Shown here: positions 35,156-44,313 of the stretch, piece by piece
Layout of the letters: each line of letters opens with the position of its first letter
Position numbering within the stretch: the stretch's first letter is position 1
Position numbers and translations under genes: made by a program
Notes under the pieces: model-generated
What the model was told of the DNA's origin: nothing
The model's database searches: none
What the model saw: the letters and a program-made list of their open reading frames with translations, nothing else
DNA from: Nitrosopumilus sp.
GTDB lineage: Archaea > Thermoproteota > Nitrososphaeria > Nitrososphaerales > Nitrosopumilaceae
NCBI GenBank assembly: GCA_029862745.1
Contig: JAOTWS010000005.1
Coordinates: forward strand, 1 to 64,000
Direction of reading: 5' to 3'
Length of the DNA stretch: 64,000 nt

Positions 35156-36579
35156 ATATAATGCATATTGACTCTCTTCCATCACAATCAATTGATTTTT
35201 CAAAAACTGAGAGTTATAACGAAGCAATAGATAATAATTTGTTGATACGAAAGGAATACGTACAATTTTTTAAAAATATTCAAAATCCTCGATTATTTCG
35301 ATTGCGTGAAAAGGCCATGTCTGCAGATCTTACAGCGTATTTGGAGGGATTCACATACAATGTAAAATCAGATGAATATAATGCAGTTCCAATGGATTTT
35401 GTTCCTCGAATAATATCTTCCGATAATTTTCAAATAATTGAAGATGGAATCAAACAACGAGCAAAAACGTTAAACATGTTTCTAAAAGATGTGTACAGTG
35501 AGGTAAAAACAATTGTTCCTGATGAATTAGTTGTAGGTTCAGAATATTTTAACCCTGATCTAATTGGGCATTTGCCAAAAAATGATATTTTCATTCAAGT
35601 TTATGGAGCAGATCTTCTATACAATGGAAAAACGTATTATGTAATTGAGGATAATTTACGAGTTCCAAGTGGAGTTACCTATCCTTCAAAAATTCGTGAA
35701 ATGAGCGATGGATATCTAAATGTTTTGAAAAAAGGGTATAAACTTCAACCATACAAACCATGGACATTTCTATACCAGGCTATGAAAGATGCATCATGGA
35801 CAAAAAATCCTTTCATGGTATTACTTACAGATGGAACTGGAGGTGCTGCATACTTTGAGCATATGTATCTTTCAAAATTAATAGGAATCCCACTAGTAGA
35901 AGCTGGTGATATCTATGTAACAGATTCTGGACATATCGTAGCAAAGATCCCTGGTGAAGGCGAAATCCAAATTGATGTCATTTATAGAAGAGTTGAAGAT
36001 TTGGATGTGTTTGTACCAGGACTTACAAAAGCATACATTGATGGAAAAGTTGCATTAGTCAACTCACCTGGAACTGGAGTTGCAGACGACAAACTAGTGT
36101 ATTCTTATGTTCCTGAATTAATACGCCATTATCTTTCTGAAGAACCAATTTTAGAGCAACCAAAATCCTACAATCCAACCATTCCTGAAGAATTAGAAAG
36201 TGCACTTCAAAATATAGAAAATCTTGTAGTAAAAGAAAGGGGAGGATATGGTGGAATGGGAACTGTAATACCACGTGATCATCCAAAATCTAAAAGAGGA
36301 CCTCTGATTGAAAAAATACAACAAGAGATTACTGAAAACCCAGATAATTATCTTCTACAAGAAACATTGGATTTTTCCACCACCATTACCAGAGAATCAT
36401 TTAGTCCTTTAATCTTACGAGATTCATATGTTGATCTTAGAGTGTTTTCATATTATGCAGAGGATGGTCCACATGTTCCACCTGGTGGATTATCTAGATT
36501 TGCAAGGCATGGAAGAATAACAAATAATTCTTCAGGTGGAGGAGTTAAAGATACTTGGATTGTTAATTTAGATGGATAA
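35152..36579 (+). CDS. Circularly permuted ATP-grasp amidoligase (COG2308 type)
   Basis: 475 residues. KSDEYNAVPMDFVPRIISSD then FIQVYGADLL and YVIEDNLRVPSGVTYP are signatures of the DUF404/407 permuted ATP-grasp family. VVKERGGYGGMGTVIPRDH is the glycine-rich ATP loop, and LRDSYVDLRVFSYY and GGLSRFARHG complete the fold. The family is predicted to make amide or peptide bonds (Iyer and Aravind's amidoligase survey), but no substrate is known. Transcribed with the transglutaminase and alpha-E genes. Confidence 0.88.
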   Translation: MNIMHIDSLPSQSIDFSKTESYNEAIDNNLLIRKEYVQFFKNIQNPRLFRLREKAMSADLTAYLEGFTYNVKSDEYNAVPMDFVPRIISSDNFQIIEDGIKQRAKTLNMFLKDVYSEVKTIVPDELVVGSEYFNPDLIGHLPKNDIFIQVYGADLLYNGKTYYVIEDNLRVPSGVTYPSKIREMSDGYLNVLKKGYKLQPYKPWTFLYQAMKDASWTKNPFMVLLTDGTGGAAYFEHMYLSKLIGIPLVEAGDIYVTDSGHIVAKIPGEGEIQIDVIYRRVEDLDVFVPGLTKAYIDGKVALVNSPGTGVADDKLVYSYVPELIRHYLSEEPILEQPKSYNPTIPEELESALQNIENLVVKERGGYGGMGTVIPRDHPKSKRGPLIEKIQQEITENPDNYLLQETLDFSTTITRESFSPLILRDSYVDLRVFSYYAEDGPHVPPGGLSRFARHGRITNNSSGGGVKDTWIVNLDG

Positions 36580-36635
36580 TTTTTAACAAAGATGGAAGAA
36601 TCTATTTCAAACAAGAATTACATAGAAAAATAATC

Positions 36636-36895
36636 ATGGCAACTGGTTCAACTAAAGCAGTTTATGCTGCGCTTTTTGGAAATCTAGGAATTGCAGTTAC
36701 AAAGTTTATTGCAGCTGCAATGAATGGAAGTGCCTCTATGTGGGCAGAATCACATGTCATTCTGTATCCGATACAGTAAACCAAATTCTATTGTTATTGG
36801 GTATAAAATTAAGCACAAGACCTGCAAATGAGTTACACCAATTTGGATTTGGAAAACCACAGTTTTTCTGGTTATTTATTCTGGCAATCATGTGA
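36636..36895 (+). pseudogene. Cation diffusion facilitator fragment, frameshifted
   Basis: ATG 36636 begins MATGSTKAVYAALFGNLGIA and reaches WAESH, the first membrane helix of a CDF metal transporter. After a one-base shift near 36755 the sequence continues as CHSVSDTVNQILLLLGIKLS and QFGFGKPQFFW, the second helix with its metal-site HxxxD pattern. It stops at 36893. A full CDF has about 300 residues, so the gene is frameshifted and truncated after about 85. Confidence 0.75.
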
Positions 36896-37075
36896 TAAAG
36901 AAAGAAATTATGACTATCATACCTAATTCAAAAAAAGAGTATATTTTTGTATAAGTTCAACGATAAAAAATAAAATTATTATAAAAATTAGTAATTATCA
37001 ATAACAAAAATAACTCTAAACAAAAAAGATATCAAAAAACTTTAAAAATCATTAATTGTAATGAAATTTTGAATT

Positions 37076-37240
37076 ATGCGATGTGCTAATTGTGGGAATC
37101 AAGCTAGTTGGAGAGATCCTGATTGTAACAAATGTGACAAACCCCTTCATCAAAAAAATTGTAAAGGTAAATCTGCAGATTGCAAATGTCATGAAATAAA
37201 TGAAAAAGCATGGCTAGAAAAGAAAGCAAAACAAGTCTGA
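37076..37240 (+). CDS. Small Cys-rich zinc protein
   Basis: 54 residues from ATG: CANCGNQASW, CNKCDKPLHQKNC, CKCH, with eight cysteines and two histidines, then a basic helix. Two zinc sites are likely. Composition resembles the Cys-rich tail of the gene at 15109. No family recognised. Confidence 0.6.
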   Translation: MRCANCGNQASWRDPDCNKCDKPLHQKNCKGKSADCKCHEINEKAWLEKKAKQV

Positions 37241-37718
37241 TACACATCGTAATGATCTAGTAATTAAAATCATTTTACAAGACCATTAGAACTTCTCAAT
37301 AATTTCTAATTGTATTGTGGTGATAATCATATAAAACGTTGCTTTAGGTATTACGTTGAAAATATTCAAAAACTTGTTCTTTATTAGACCAATTATTTTT
37401 TATTAAAATAAGTTAAATAAATTTTTAGTTGTAATTATTAATCGTACCACTATCAGTTTTCTCTGTAATACTCTATCAAAATTGTAGTGGGTATGACCAC
37501 TCAATTTTATTTATGCTGATTGGAATGGCCGTAATTCAGGTATAATGATTACATGGGTTAAAAAAAGAAATAGTTTTAAATCTAGACTAATCATTGCCAT
37601 TACTTCCAGATTTTATCTGGTAAATTAAATTTAAAATATAATTTAATAATCTAAATTGTCACCTAAGAATGAAATAACAACTGTTTAAAACTATATAATA
37701 TTTCTAATTAATAAGGCT
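37241..37718. other. Non-coding DNA
   Basis: Very AT-rich 478 bp before the K+ channel. Short protein-like scraps occur around 37500-37620 but no frame I can support. The channel promoter presumably lies near 37690. Confidence 0.4.
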
Positions 37719-38519
37719 GTGGCCAATAAAATAATACAACGAGTATATGATGTTCTTGAAGGTACTACTAATGATAAATTCACAAAAAGTTTTCAAATAT
37801 TCATAATTACACTGATTGCTGTAAATGTATTAGTTGTAATTATTGAAACAGAAGAGTCTGTTTTAGATGAATACGGTTATCTTTTTACCCCATTTGAAAT
37901 CTTTTCTGTTATTATTTTTACTGCTGAATATATTGGAAGGATCGTTGTTTACAAATTAAATCCAAAATACAATAATTCAAAATATGGATTGGTTAGGTTA
38001 CTTGTTTCACCAATGATGTTAGTTGATTTAGCTGCAATATTGCCATTCTTCTTACCATTTATAATTACAGATACTAGATTCATTAGAATAATTCGTCTCT
38101 TGAGATTATTTAGATTATTCAAACTTTCAAGATATTCTGAACCAATGCAAACTCTTGGTATAGTATTCAAATCAAAAGCAGGTGATTTAGCAGTTGCATT
38201 TTTTATTCTTTTTATAGTGTTAATTTTTGCGTCTAGTTTGATGTATCATGCTGAACATGAAGCTCAACCCGATGTCTTTTCTAGTATACCTGCTTCTATG
38301 TGGTGGGGGATAGTAACCCTTACAACAATTGGGTATGGTGATGTCTATCCTGTCACAATACCTGGAAAATTAATTGCTGCTGGTGTGGCAGTTATTGGAA
38401 TTGCAGTATATGCCATTCCCACAGGTATTATGGCATCTGCTTTTACTGAAGAGCTTAGAAGGAAAAGATCTCAAGATAGTAAATGTCCACATTGTGGTAA
38501 AGAAATAACAAATATGTGA
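37719..38519 (+). CDS. Voltage-gated potassium channel family protein
   Basis: 266 residues, six membrane helices. S4 is RFIRIIRLLRLFRLFKLSR (residues 120-138), with the arginine/lysine ladder. The selectivity filter TTIGYGD is at residues 202-208. S6 VAVIGIAVYAIPTGIMASAF follows. The C-terminus carries CPHCGKE, half of a zinc site that may mediate tetramer contacts. GTG start at 37719. Confidence 0.88.
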   Translation: MANKIIQRVYDVLEGTTNDKFTKSFQIFIITLIAVNVLVVIIETEESVLDEYGYLFTPFEIFSVIIFTAEYIGRIVVYKLNPKYNNSKYGLVRLLVSPMMLVDLAAILPFFLPFIITDTRFIRIIRLLRLFRLFKLSRYSEPMQTLGIVFKSKAGDLAVAFFILFIVLIFASSLMYHAEHEAQPDVFSSIPASMWWGIVTLTTIGYGDVYPVTIPGKLIAAGVAVIGIAVYAIPTGIMASAFTEELRRKRSQDSKCPHCGKEITNM

Positions 38520-38965
38520 TTTTAATAATTATGTGATAATTTCAATAGATGATAAAAGAATTGTTGTTATTTGAAAGAACGTACATTGAGAACATCTTTG
38601 TTGTAATGTAATAAAGTAGTTATCGTTGCATCAAAATGTGATTTTTTCCAGCAAGAAAAATAATTCTTTTAACTTTTATATTCAGCAATTACATTTTTAC
38701 ACGCCTCAAGTAATGTCAAATTTTTTTCAACTGCTTGAAATTCTATGTTATTGAAAAATTTTTGAGGTAATAACTTTTTTAAAAATTCTTAATTATGCTT
38801 TTGTTATATTTTTGAATGTATACACTCCGTTTTTTATCCTAAACTAATACCACTTAATTATTGTCTAATTGTATAAATTTTTTAAAATTATTTCTATAAC
38901 CATTTGATTTTATTGAAAAATTAATTCATTAAACTATATAACATACAACAATATAGCGTAATATC
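38520..38965. other. Non-coding DNA with a gene-end remnant
   Basis: AT-rich 446 bp. On the minus strand 38670-38789 reads EFLKKLLPQKFFNNIEFQAV then NLTLLEACKNVIAEYKS, stop. This is protein-like but has no start and is cut off by a stop upstream; it looks like the C-terminal remnant of a lost gene. Confidence 0.35.
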
Positions 38966-41140
38966 TTGAAGGTTGCTTTAATTTACAATGAAAATAAGAT
39001 CGATCCTAATGATGTAATCAATATATTTGGAATGACTACAAAAGAGCATTATAGTAAAAAGGCTGTTGAAAAAGTTGCTCAATCGTTAGAAAAGGGGGGA
39101 CATACAGTCAAGATAGTGGAGGGTGATATTCATCTGGCAGATGAACTAAAAGAATTTATGCCTAAAGTGGTTGCAGGAGAATCCCCTGGAATGGTATTCA
39201 ATATGGCGTATGGTATACAGGGGCAGAATCGTTACACCCATGTTCCTGCAATGATGGAAATGTTAGGTATTCCATACATTGGATCAGGACCTGCAGGACA
39301 CGCAATAGTTCAAGATAAGGTTATGACAAAAATTGTCTTACAAAAAAATAAAATCCCAACTCCTGGATTTTGGGTATTTCGAACGCCTGAGGATATTCAT
39401 GATGATCTAATTTTCCCAGTAATTGTCAAGCCAAAACTGGAATCCACATCCATGGGAATGGAGGTAGTAAATAACTGGGATGATCTGAGAAATGCAGTAA
39501 GGGTGCAGATTGAAAAGTTCCAACAAGAAATATTGGTGGAACAGTTCATATCGGGGCGAGAATTTGCTGTAGGTCTATTAGGTAATAATCCCAACATCGA
39601 AGTTCTTCCAATTGTTGAAATTAATCTAGGTGATCCAGATCAAATACAAACAATAGATGATAAAAAGAAAAAAGGTGGAGTTGATAAAACATGTCCTGCT
39701 AAATTATCAAAAGAAAAAAAAGAAGAAATGCGTCAAATGTGCATAAAGGCATTCAATTCTTTAGGACTAAACGATTACACTAGGGTTGACTTTAGAATGG
39801 ACAAAGATGAACATCTTTACATTCTTGAATTAAACTCCATGGCAAGTTTGGGTGCTGGTGGTTCTTTGTTTTATGCAGCACAAACTGCAGGATACACCTA
39901 CGAATCTTTGATTAATAAAATCCTGGACGTGGCTGCAATTAGATACTTTGGTTCTTCAATACAGCAACCTGAACAAGATGTTAATTTGACTCAACCATTG
40001 CGTGTTGTTACTAGATCTTATCTTAGAGGACACTTGCAAAACCTAAAGGAAACATTAAGAGATTTTGTGAATCTTAATACCCATGTGTATAACTTAGAAC
40101 ATGTAAATCAGCTTGGAATTATACTTTCTAAACGATTAAAATATCTTGGATTTGATGAACAGGTTCATCGAGAAATTGATGTGGGTGATTTTCATTATTT
40201 TAAAAATCATACAGAATCACAAAATGATGTATTGATAGTTTCTCACCTTGATACACATTATGGCCCAGATGATTTGATAACTTATCATGAAGTTGATGAT
40301 CAAATTTTAGGTTCAGGTATAGCTGAAAGTAAAGGGGGATTAGTAGTTATGTTAGGTGCATTACATGCACTACGATTTGCAAAAAAACTTAAAAAAATTA
40401 AATGCGCCGTACTGTTGACAACGGATGATAGTTTAGGAGGCCGCTATAGTAGGAGATTAGTTAATGAATATTCAAAAAAATCAAAGTATATTATTGGATT
40501 AAAATCTGGAAGTAAAGATGGTGGAATTATTACAACTTGTTATGGCAGAAGTGACTATCAAATTCGATTTACTACAACCAATAGTCAATCTGATTTAGAC
40601 TCTGATATCCATGGAATAATCCCAGTTTTGGCAAAGAAACTACATGTACTTGATAGGCTTTCAAAAAATGAAGAAAATTTTAGATTGAGAACCACTTCTG
40701 TTATAGCAAAAGGTTCTCATGGTAACACTCCAAACTATGCTACATTATCTTTGACATGTAGCTATCAAACAGAAGATCTTGGTCAAACTCTTGATTCAAA
40801 AATTCAAACTATTATGAAAAAAAGAGAAGAAGATTCAAAAAAACTAGATGTTGCAATAAATAAAATTCAATCAAGACCTCCTGTATTAGAAGAGTCATCT
40901 GATACTGAATTCTATAACATGGTAGAAGATCTTGCCAAAAAACACGATATGAAAATCAAAAAACATTGTCAAATTGTATCATCAGATATTAGTAACGTTC
41001 CAACCAACCTTCCAGCTTTGGATGGGTTTGGACCATTAGGACACCGCTATCGTTCTACTAAAGAGTATATTCTTCATGATAGTATTTTAGATCGGGCTGC
41101 ATTATTGGCATCAGTTCTGTATAAATGCTCTGAGAAATAA
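38966..41140 (+). CDS. D-Ala-D-Ala-ligase-like ATP-grasp fused to M20-like peptidase domain
   Basis: 724 residues. Residues 1-330 form a Ddl-type ATP-grasp: GIPYIGSGPAGHAIVQDKVM, FPVIVKPKLESTSMGM, ILVEQFISGREFAVGLL and LYILELNSMASLGAGGS. Residues 380-720 are M20-like: SHLDTHYGPDD (His427, Asp429), GSGIAESKGGLVVM (Asp to Glu454), TTDDSLGGRYS (Asp-Asp instead of Glu-Glu) and ALDGFGPLGHRYRSTKEYI at the end. Several metal ligands differ, so the second half may bind the product rather than cut it. A ligase joined to a hydrolase-like domain suggests an amide-linked product with editing or processing. TTG start. Confidence 0.82.
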   Translation: MKVALIYNENKIDPNDVINIFGMTTKEHYSKKAVEKVAQSLEKGGHTVKIVEGDIHLADELKEFMPKVVAGESPGMVFNMAYGIQGQNRYTHVPAMMEMLGIPYIGSGPAGHAIVQDKVMTKIVLQKNKIPTPGFWVFRTPEDIHDDLIFPVIVKPKLESTSMGMEVVNNWDDLRNAVRVQIEKFQQEILVEQFISGREFAVGLLGNNPNIEVLPIVEINLGDPDQIQTIDDKKKKGGVDKTCPAKLSKEKKEEMRQMCIKAFNSLGLNDYTRVDFRMDKDEHLYILELNSMASLGAGGSLFYAAQTAGYTYESLINKILDVAAIRYFGSSIQQPEQDVNLTQPLRVVTRSYLRGHLQNLKETLRDFVNLNTHVYNLEHVNQLGIILSKRLKYLGFDEQVHREIDVGDFHYFKNHTESQNDVLIVSHLDTHYGPDDLITYHEVDDQILGSGIAESKGGLVVMLGALHALRFAKKLKKIKCAVLLTTDDSLGGRYSRRLVNEYSKKSKYIIGLKSGSKDGGIITTCYGRSDYQIRFTTTNSQSDLDSDIHGIIPVLAKKLHVLDRLSKNEENFRLRTTSVIAKGSHGNTPNYATLSLTCSYQTEDLGQTLDSKIQTIMKKREEDSKKLDVAINKIQSRPPVLEESSDTEFYNMVEDLAKKHDMKIKKHCQIVSSDISNVPTNLPALDGFGPLGHRYRSTKEYILHDSILDRAALLASVLYKCSEK

Positions 41141-41209
41141 TTTTGATTTTTAATGCAACATAGATGTCACAAATTAAAAAAATTCTTACTGGGAGGTGAA
41201 ATCAACATA

Positions 41210-41440
41210 TTGAAATTAATTCAAGATAAATTCAAAAATGATTCTAATATCAATATTGGTCTGGTAAATCTAGATATCTATTTTCTTTATACTCCTATAC
41301 TACCACAAGTTTCTTCAGGATTGATACATCCTAACTACATCACAATCCCAACATGTAAGATATGCAAACAAGAAGAATATCACTATGCAGTGATATTCTA
41401 CTCAATCAACAAAAACTGGAGTGATTTTATTTGGATCTAG
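41210..41440 (+). CDS. Hypothetical protein upstream of second GGT
   Basis: 76 residues from TTG 41210, chosen because GGAGGTG stands 11 bp upstream (41192-41198), one of the clearest ribosome-binding sites in the window. An ATG at 41153 gives 95 residues. [11 protein letters not shown] may bind metal. It overlaps the GGT pseudogene start by 10 bp. Its product is unrecognised. Confidence 0.45.
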   Translation: MKLIQDKFKNDSNINIGLVNLDIYFLYTPILPQVSSGLIHPNYITIPTCKICKQEEYHYAVIFYSINKNWSDFIWI

Positions 41441-43059
41441 AAAGAATTGAATCATCGTTTACTGTAACTAATGATCAAAAATGCTCGGCAGCTAAACATG
41501 GGATGGTTTCAACTGCATTTCCTGATGCTACAAAAGCTGGAGTTGAAATGTTAAAAAGAGGGGGTAATGCTATTGATGCTGCCTGTGCAGCAGCCATTAC
41601 ACTTGGTGTATGTGAACCTCAATCATCTGGACTAGGATGACAATCACTAGCAATGTTACACATTAATGGAAAAACAATTGCTTTGGATGGCTCAAGTCGT
41701 GCACTATCTCTTGCACATGCATCCTTTTTTGAAAAACGTTCTACAAGATTCGTAGGTTACAAAGCTACTACTGTTCCAAGTACTCCAGCTATTATAGGCT
41801 ATCTCAATAAACACTATGGGAAACTAGATTGGGCAACCATAATTGAACCTGCAATTAGAATTGCAAAAAGGGGTTATAGAATAACGCAATTACAGCATGA
41901 TATTCAAACTAAAAACCTACAAAAATTTTTCCGCGTAAAATCTAAATCTGGAGCTAGATATTTTCTCAAAAATGGTCTTGTACCATATGATGTAGGAGAT
42001 TTATTTGTACAAGAAGATTTAGCAGAACTTCTAAAATACATAAGTGAACATGGTTATCAAACCTTCTATCATGGTATGATTGCTAAAAAAATTAATGATG
42101 ATATGCGAATTAATGAAGGATTTTTACATTCAGATGATCTTGCATTAATTCCTGAACCCATAGAAAGAAAACCAATTAAAAGATCATACCGTGGAATTCA
42201 AATTGTCACTATGCCTCCACCTACTGCGGGCAGAACCCTACTTTTGGTTTTAATGATGCTAAATAATGTTTCATCAGAATTTATTCGAAGTAAAGATCCA
42301 AGATCGTATCATTTTGTTGCTGAGACTTTTAGAAAAGCACTAGCTCATAGATCCCAAAGACCCTATGATCCAAACACATATCATCAAACCCGAGATACAA
42401 CACATCTTAGTACAAAATTTGCAAAAACACTTGCGGGCTCCATTAGAAATATTGTTGATCCTAAACTTCCTCTACAAGAATATTCTGAAGATCCTGATGA
42501 AACAACACATCTTTCAGTTATGGATGATGAAGGAAATGCCATTGGAATTACTCAATCCATAGAACTATCATACGGTTCTAAAGCTGCCGCCGATGGGTTA
42601 GGATTTCTGTATAATAATTACATGTAATGTTATGAATTTAACAATCCAAACCATCCATTTTATCTTAGACCCAATGCTTCACCATGGACCTCTGTGTGTC
42701 CAACTATAGTTAATTATAAAGATAAACCTTTAATGATACTTGGAAGCCCTGGCAGCTCAAGAATTTTTTCGACTGTTAGTCTGTTTCTTTCAAGAATTAT
42801 TGATGGACAAAATTCAATTGATCAAGCTATGCTAAAACCTAGAATTCATTGCTCAATGGATGGTATTATTAGTATTGAAGAAGGTTTTGCTGATGACAAA
42901 ATTGCACCATACTTAGAAAACCTTGGTTATAAAATTGATATTAGAAAACGCTATTCATTTTTTCTTGGAGCAATTCATGCTGTATTGAAATGTCAAACAG
43001 GTCAAGGATTTCAGGGGATTGCAGAGATCAGACGAGATGGAAGTGCAGAAGGGATCTAA
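41431..43059 (+). pseudogene. Second gamma-glutamyltransferase-like gene, two nonsense codons
   Basis: Closely similar to the intact copy at 25810 throughout ([40 protein letters not shown] with the catalytic threonine). A single reading frame runs 543 codons but is cut by TGA at 41638-41640 (SGLG, stop, QSLAM; Gly in the paralogue) and TAA at 42625-42627 (NNYM, stop, CYEF; Ser in the paralogue). There are no frameshifts and residues are otherwise well kept, so inactivation is recent. TTG start at 41431, same position as in the paralogue. Confidence 0.85.
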
Positions 43060-43200
43060 TATCTCTAAAATTAATTAATGCTACTGCTAAAAATTATTTA
43101 ATGCTATATCAAACATTATCCAAAAAGAGTTAAGGAGTTGAATCCATAAAATAAATTATTAACTCACAAACTACTTTAAATAAAAAATTTAGTAATTAAT

Positions 43201-43884
43201 ATGATTAAAGGAAGCCCAAAGAATCTAGTCCCAAAATTTTTTAATAATACTGCCAATTCATATGATCAAATCGTTAATTGGACTACTTTTGGCAAAGATA
43301 GTTTTTGGAAACATAAAATTTTAGAGCATATATCAGCTGAAAAAACTGTATTAGATCTTGCTTGTGGTACAGGTATTCTCACAAAACAAATTGCAGAAAA
43401 GCTTCCACATGCAGAAATTTTGGGTGTAGATATTACTCAAGGATATCTTGAAAAAGCTAAGGAAAAATTAATTTCACATGAAAAAATTTCTTTTATACAT
43501 CAGGATGCTGAAAAACTTAAGTTAGAAAAAAAGTTCGCTTGTATTACTGCATCATACTTGCCAAAATATTGCACTCCTGATGTTCTAATTAAAAATTGTC
43601 TTGATCATCTTGATGTATGTGGAAAAATAATTTTACATGATTTTACATATCCAAAAATTAGAATAGTGCGTAAAATGTGGGATTTTTATTTCAAACTGCT
43701 AAATCTTACCGTCTTTTTTATCCCCAACTGGAAACAAGTTTTTCTTGATTTGCCTCATTTAATAAGAACTTCAAATTGGGTACAGGAATATGAAGAAACT
43801 ATGAAAAAGTATGGACTAAAAACCTACAAGCAAAATTTGACATGGGGATCTTCAACCATACTTGTTGGAATCAAAATCACTTAG
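43201..43884 (+). CDS. UbiE/MenG-like class I methyltransferase
   Basis: 227 residues. PKFFNNTANSYDQIVNWTTF is the UbiE-type N-terminus, VLDLACGTGILTKQIA is SAM motif I, EILGVDITQGYLEKA motif II, and GKIILHDFTYPK the post-motif strand. It is convergent with and overlaps by 33 bp a UbiC-like gene, followed by a UbiA-like gene on the other strand. Quinone-ring methylation is a reasonable guess from this company. Confidence 0.75.
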   Translation: MIKGSPKNLVPKFFNNTANSYDQIVNWTTFGKDSFWKHKILEHISAEKTVLDLACGTGILTKQIAEKLPHAEILGVDITQGYLEKAKEKLISHEKISFIHQDAEKLKLEKKFACITASYLPKYCTPDVLIKNCLDHLDVCGKIILHDFTYPKIRIVRKMWDFYFKLLNLTVFFIPNWKQVFLDLPHLIRTSNWVQEYEETMKKYGLKTYKQNLTWGSSTILVGIKIT

Positions 43885-44289
43885 TCTTATTTCTTCTAAT
43901 ATGGTAAACCATGTTACTCCATCATGAATGAGCTCATACTCTCTTGAAGCTATACTTTCATTTGAATGTCTATTCAAAGATAGGATTTTTCTAGTCACAT
44001 TAATACTATTCATGTTAAGAATAGTTCCAATACCTCGTTTTTTCAATAAAATTTCATCGATAATAAATTTAGGCAATATAGTAGCATCAAATTTCACGAT
44101 GGCTGTTATGACTGGTAATTCTTGTGCTGTAATTACAACCTTTCTTACAAATTGATTAGGCGTAATCATGTTTTGCTCTACTACTTGTAACTGAATATCA
44201 CAGTTAAGAATCTCTCCAAGAACAGTAATTACTTGACCTACAGGAGCATCTAATATTTTATTTAACATCATTTCAGAATATGAATTCAT
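43852..44289 (-). CDS. Chorismate lyase-like protein (DUF98/UbiC type)
   Basis: 145 residues. FVRKVVITAQELPVITAIVK, LLKKRGIGTIL, SNESIASREYELIHDGVTWF and TILEEIRL follow the DUF98/UbiC strand order: an antiparallel sheet closing over the product, a conserved IG and a late Glu. Chorismate lyases release 4-hydroxybenzoate from chorismate. Assignment is by pattern only. It lies 24 bp downstream of the UbiA-like gene in one unit. Confidence 0.55.
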   Translation of the reverse strand: MNSYSEMMLNKILDAPVGQVITVLGEILNCDIQLQVVEQNMITPNQFVRKVVITAQELPVITAIVKFDATILPKFIIDEILLKKRGIGTILNMNSINVTRKILSLNRHSNESIASREYELIHDGVTWFTILEEIRLSDFDSNKYG

Positions 44290-44313
44290 ACAATCTTTTC
44301 TAGATTAAATAAA

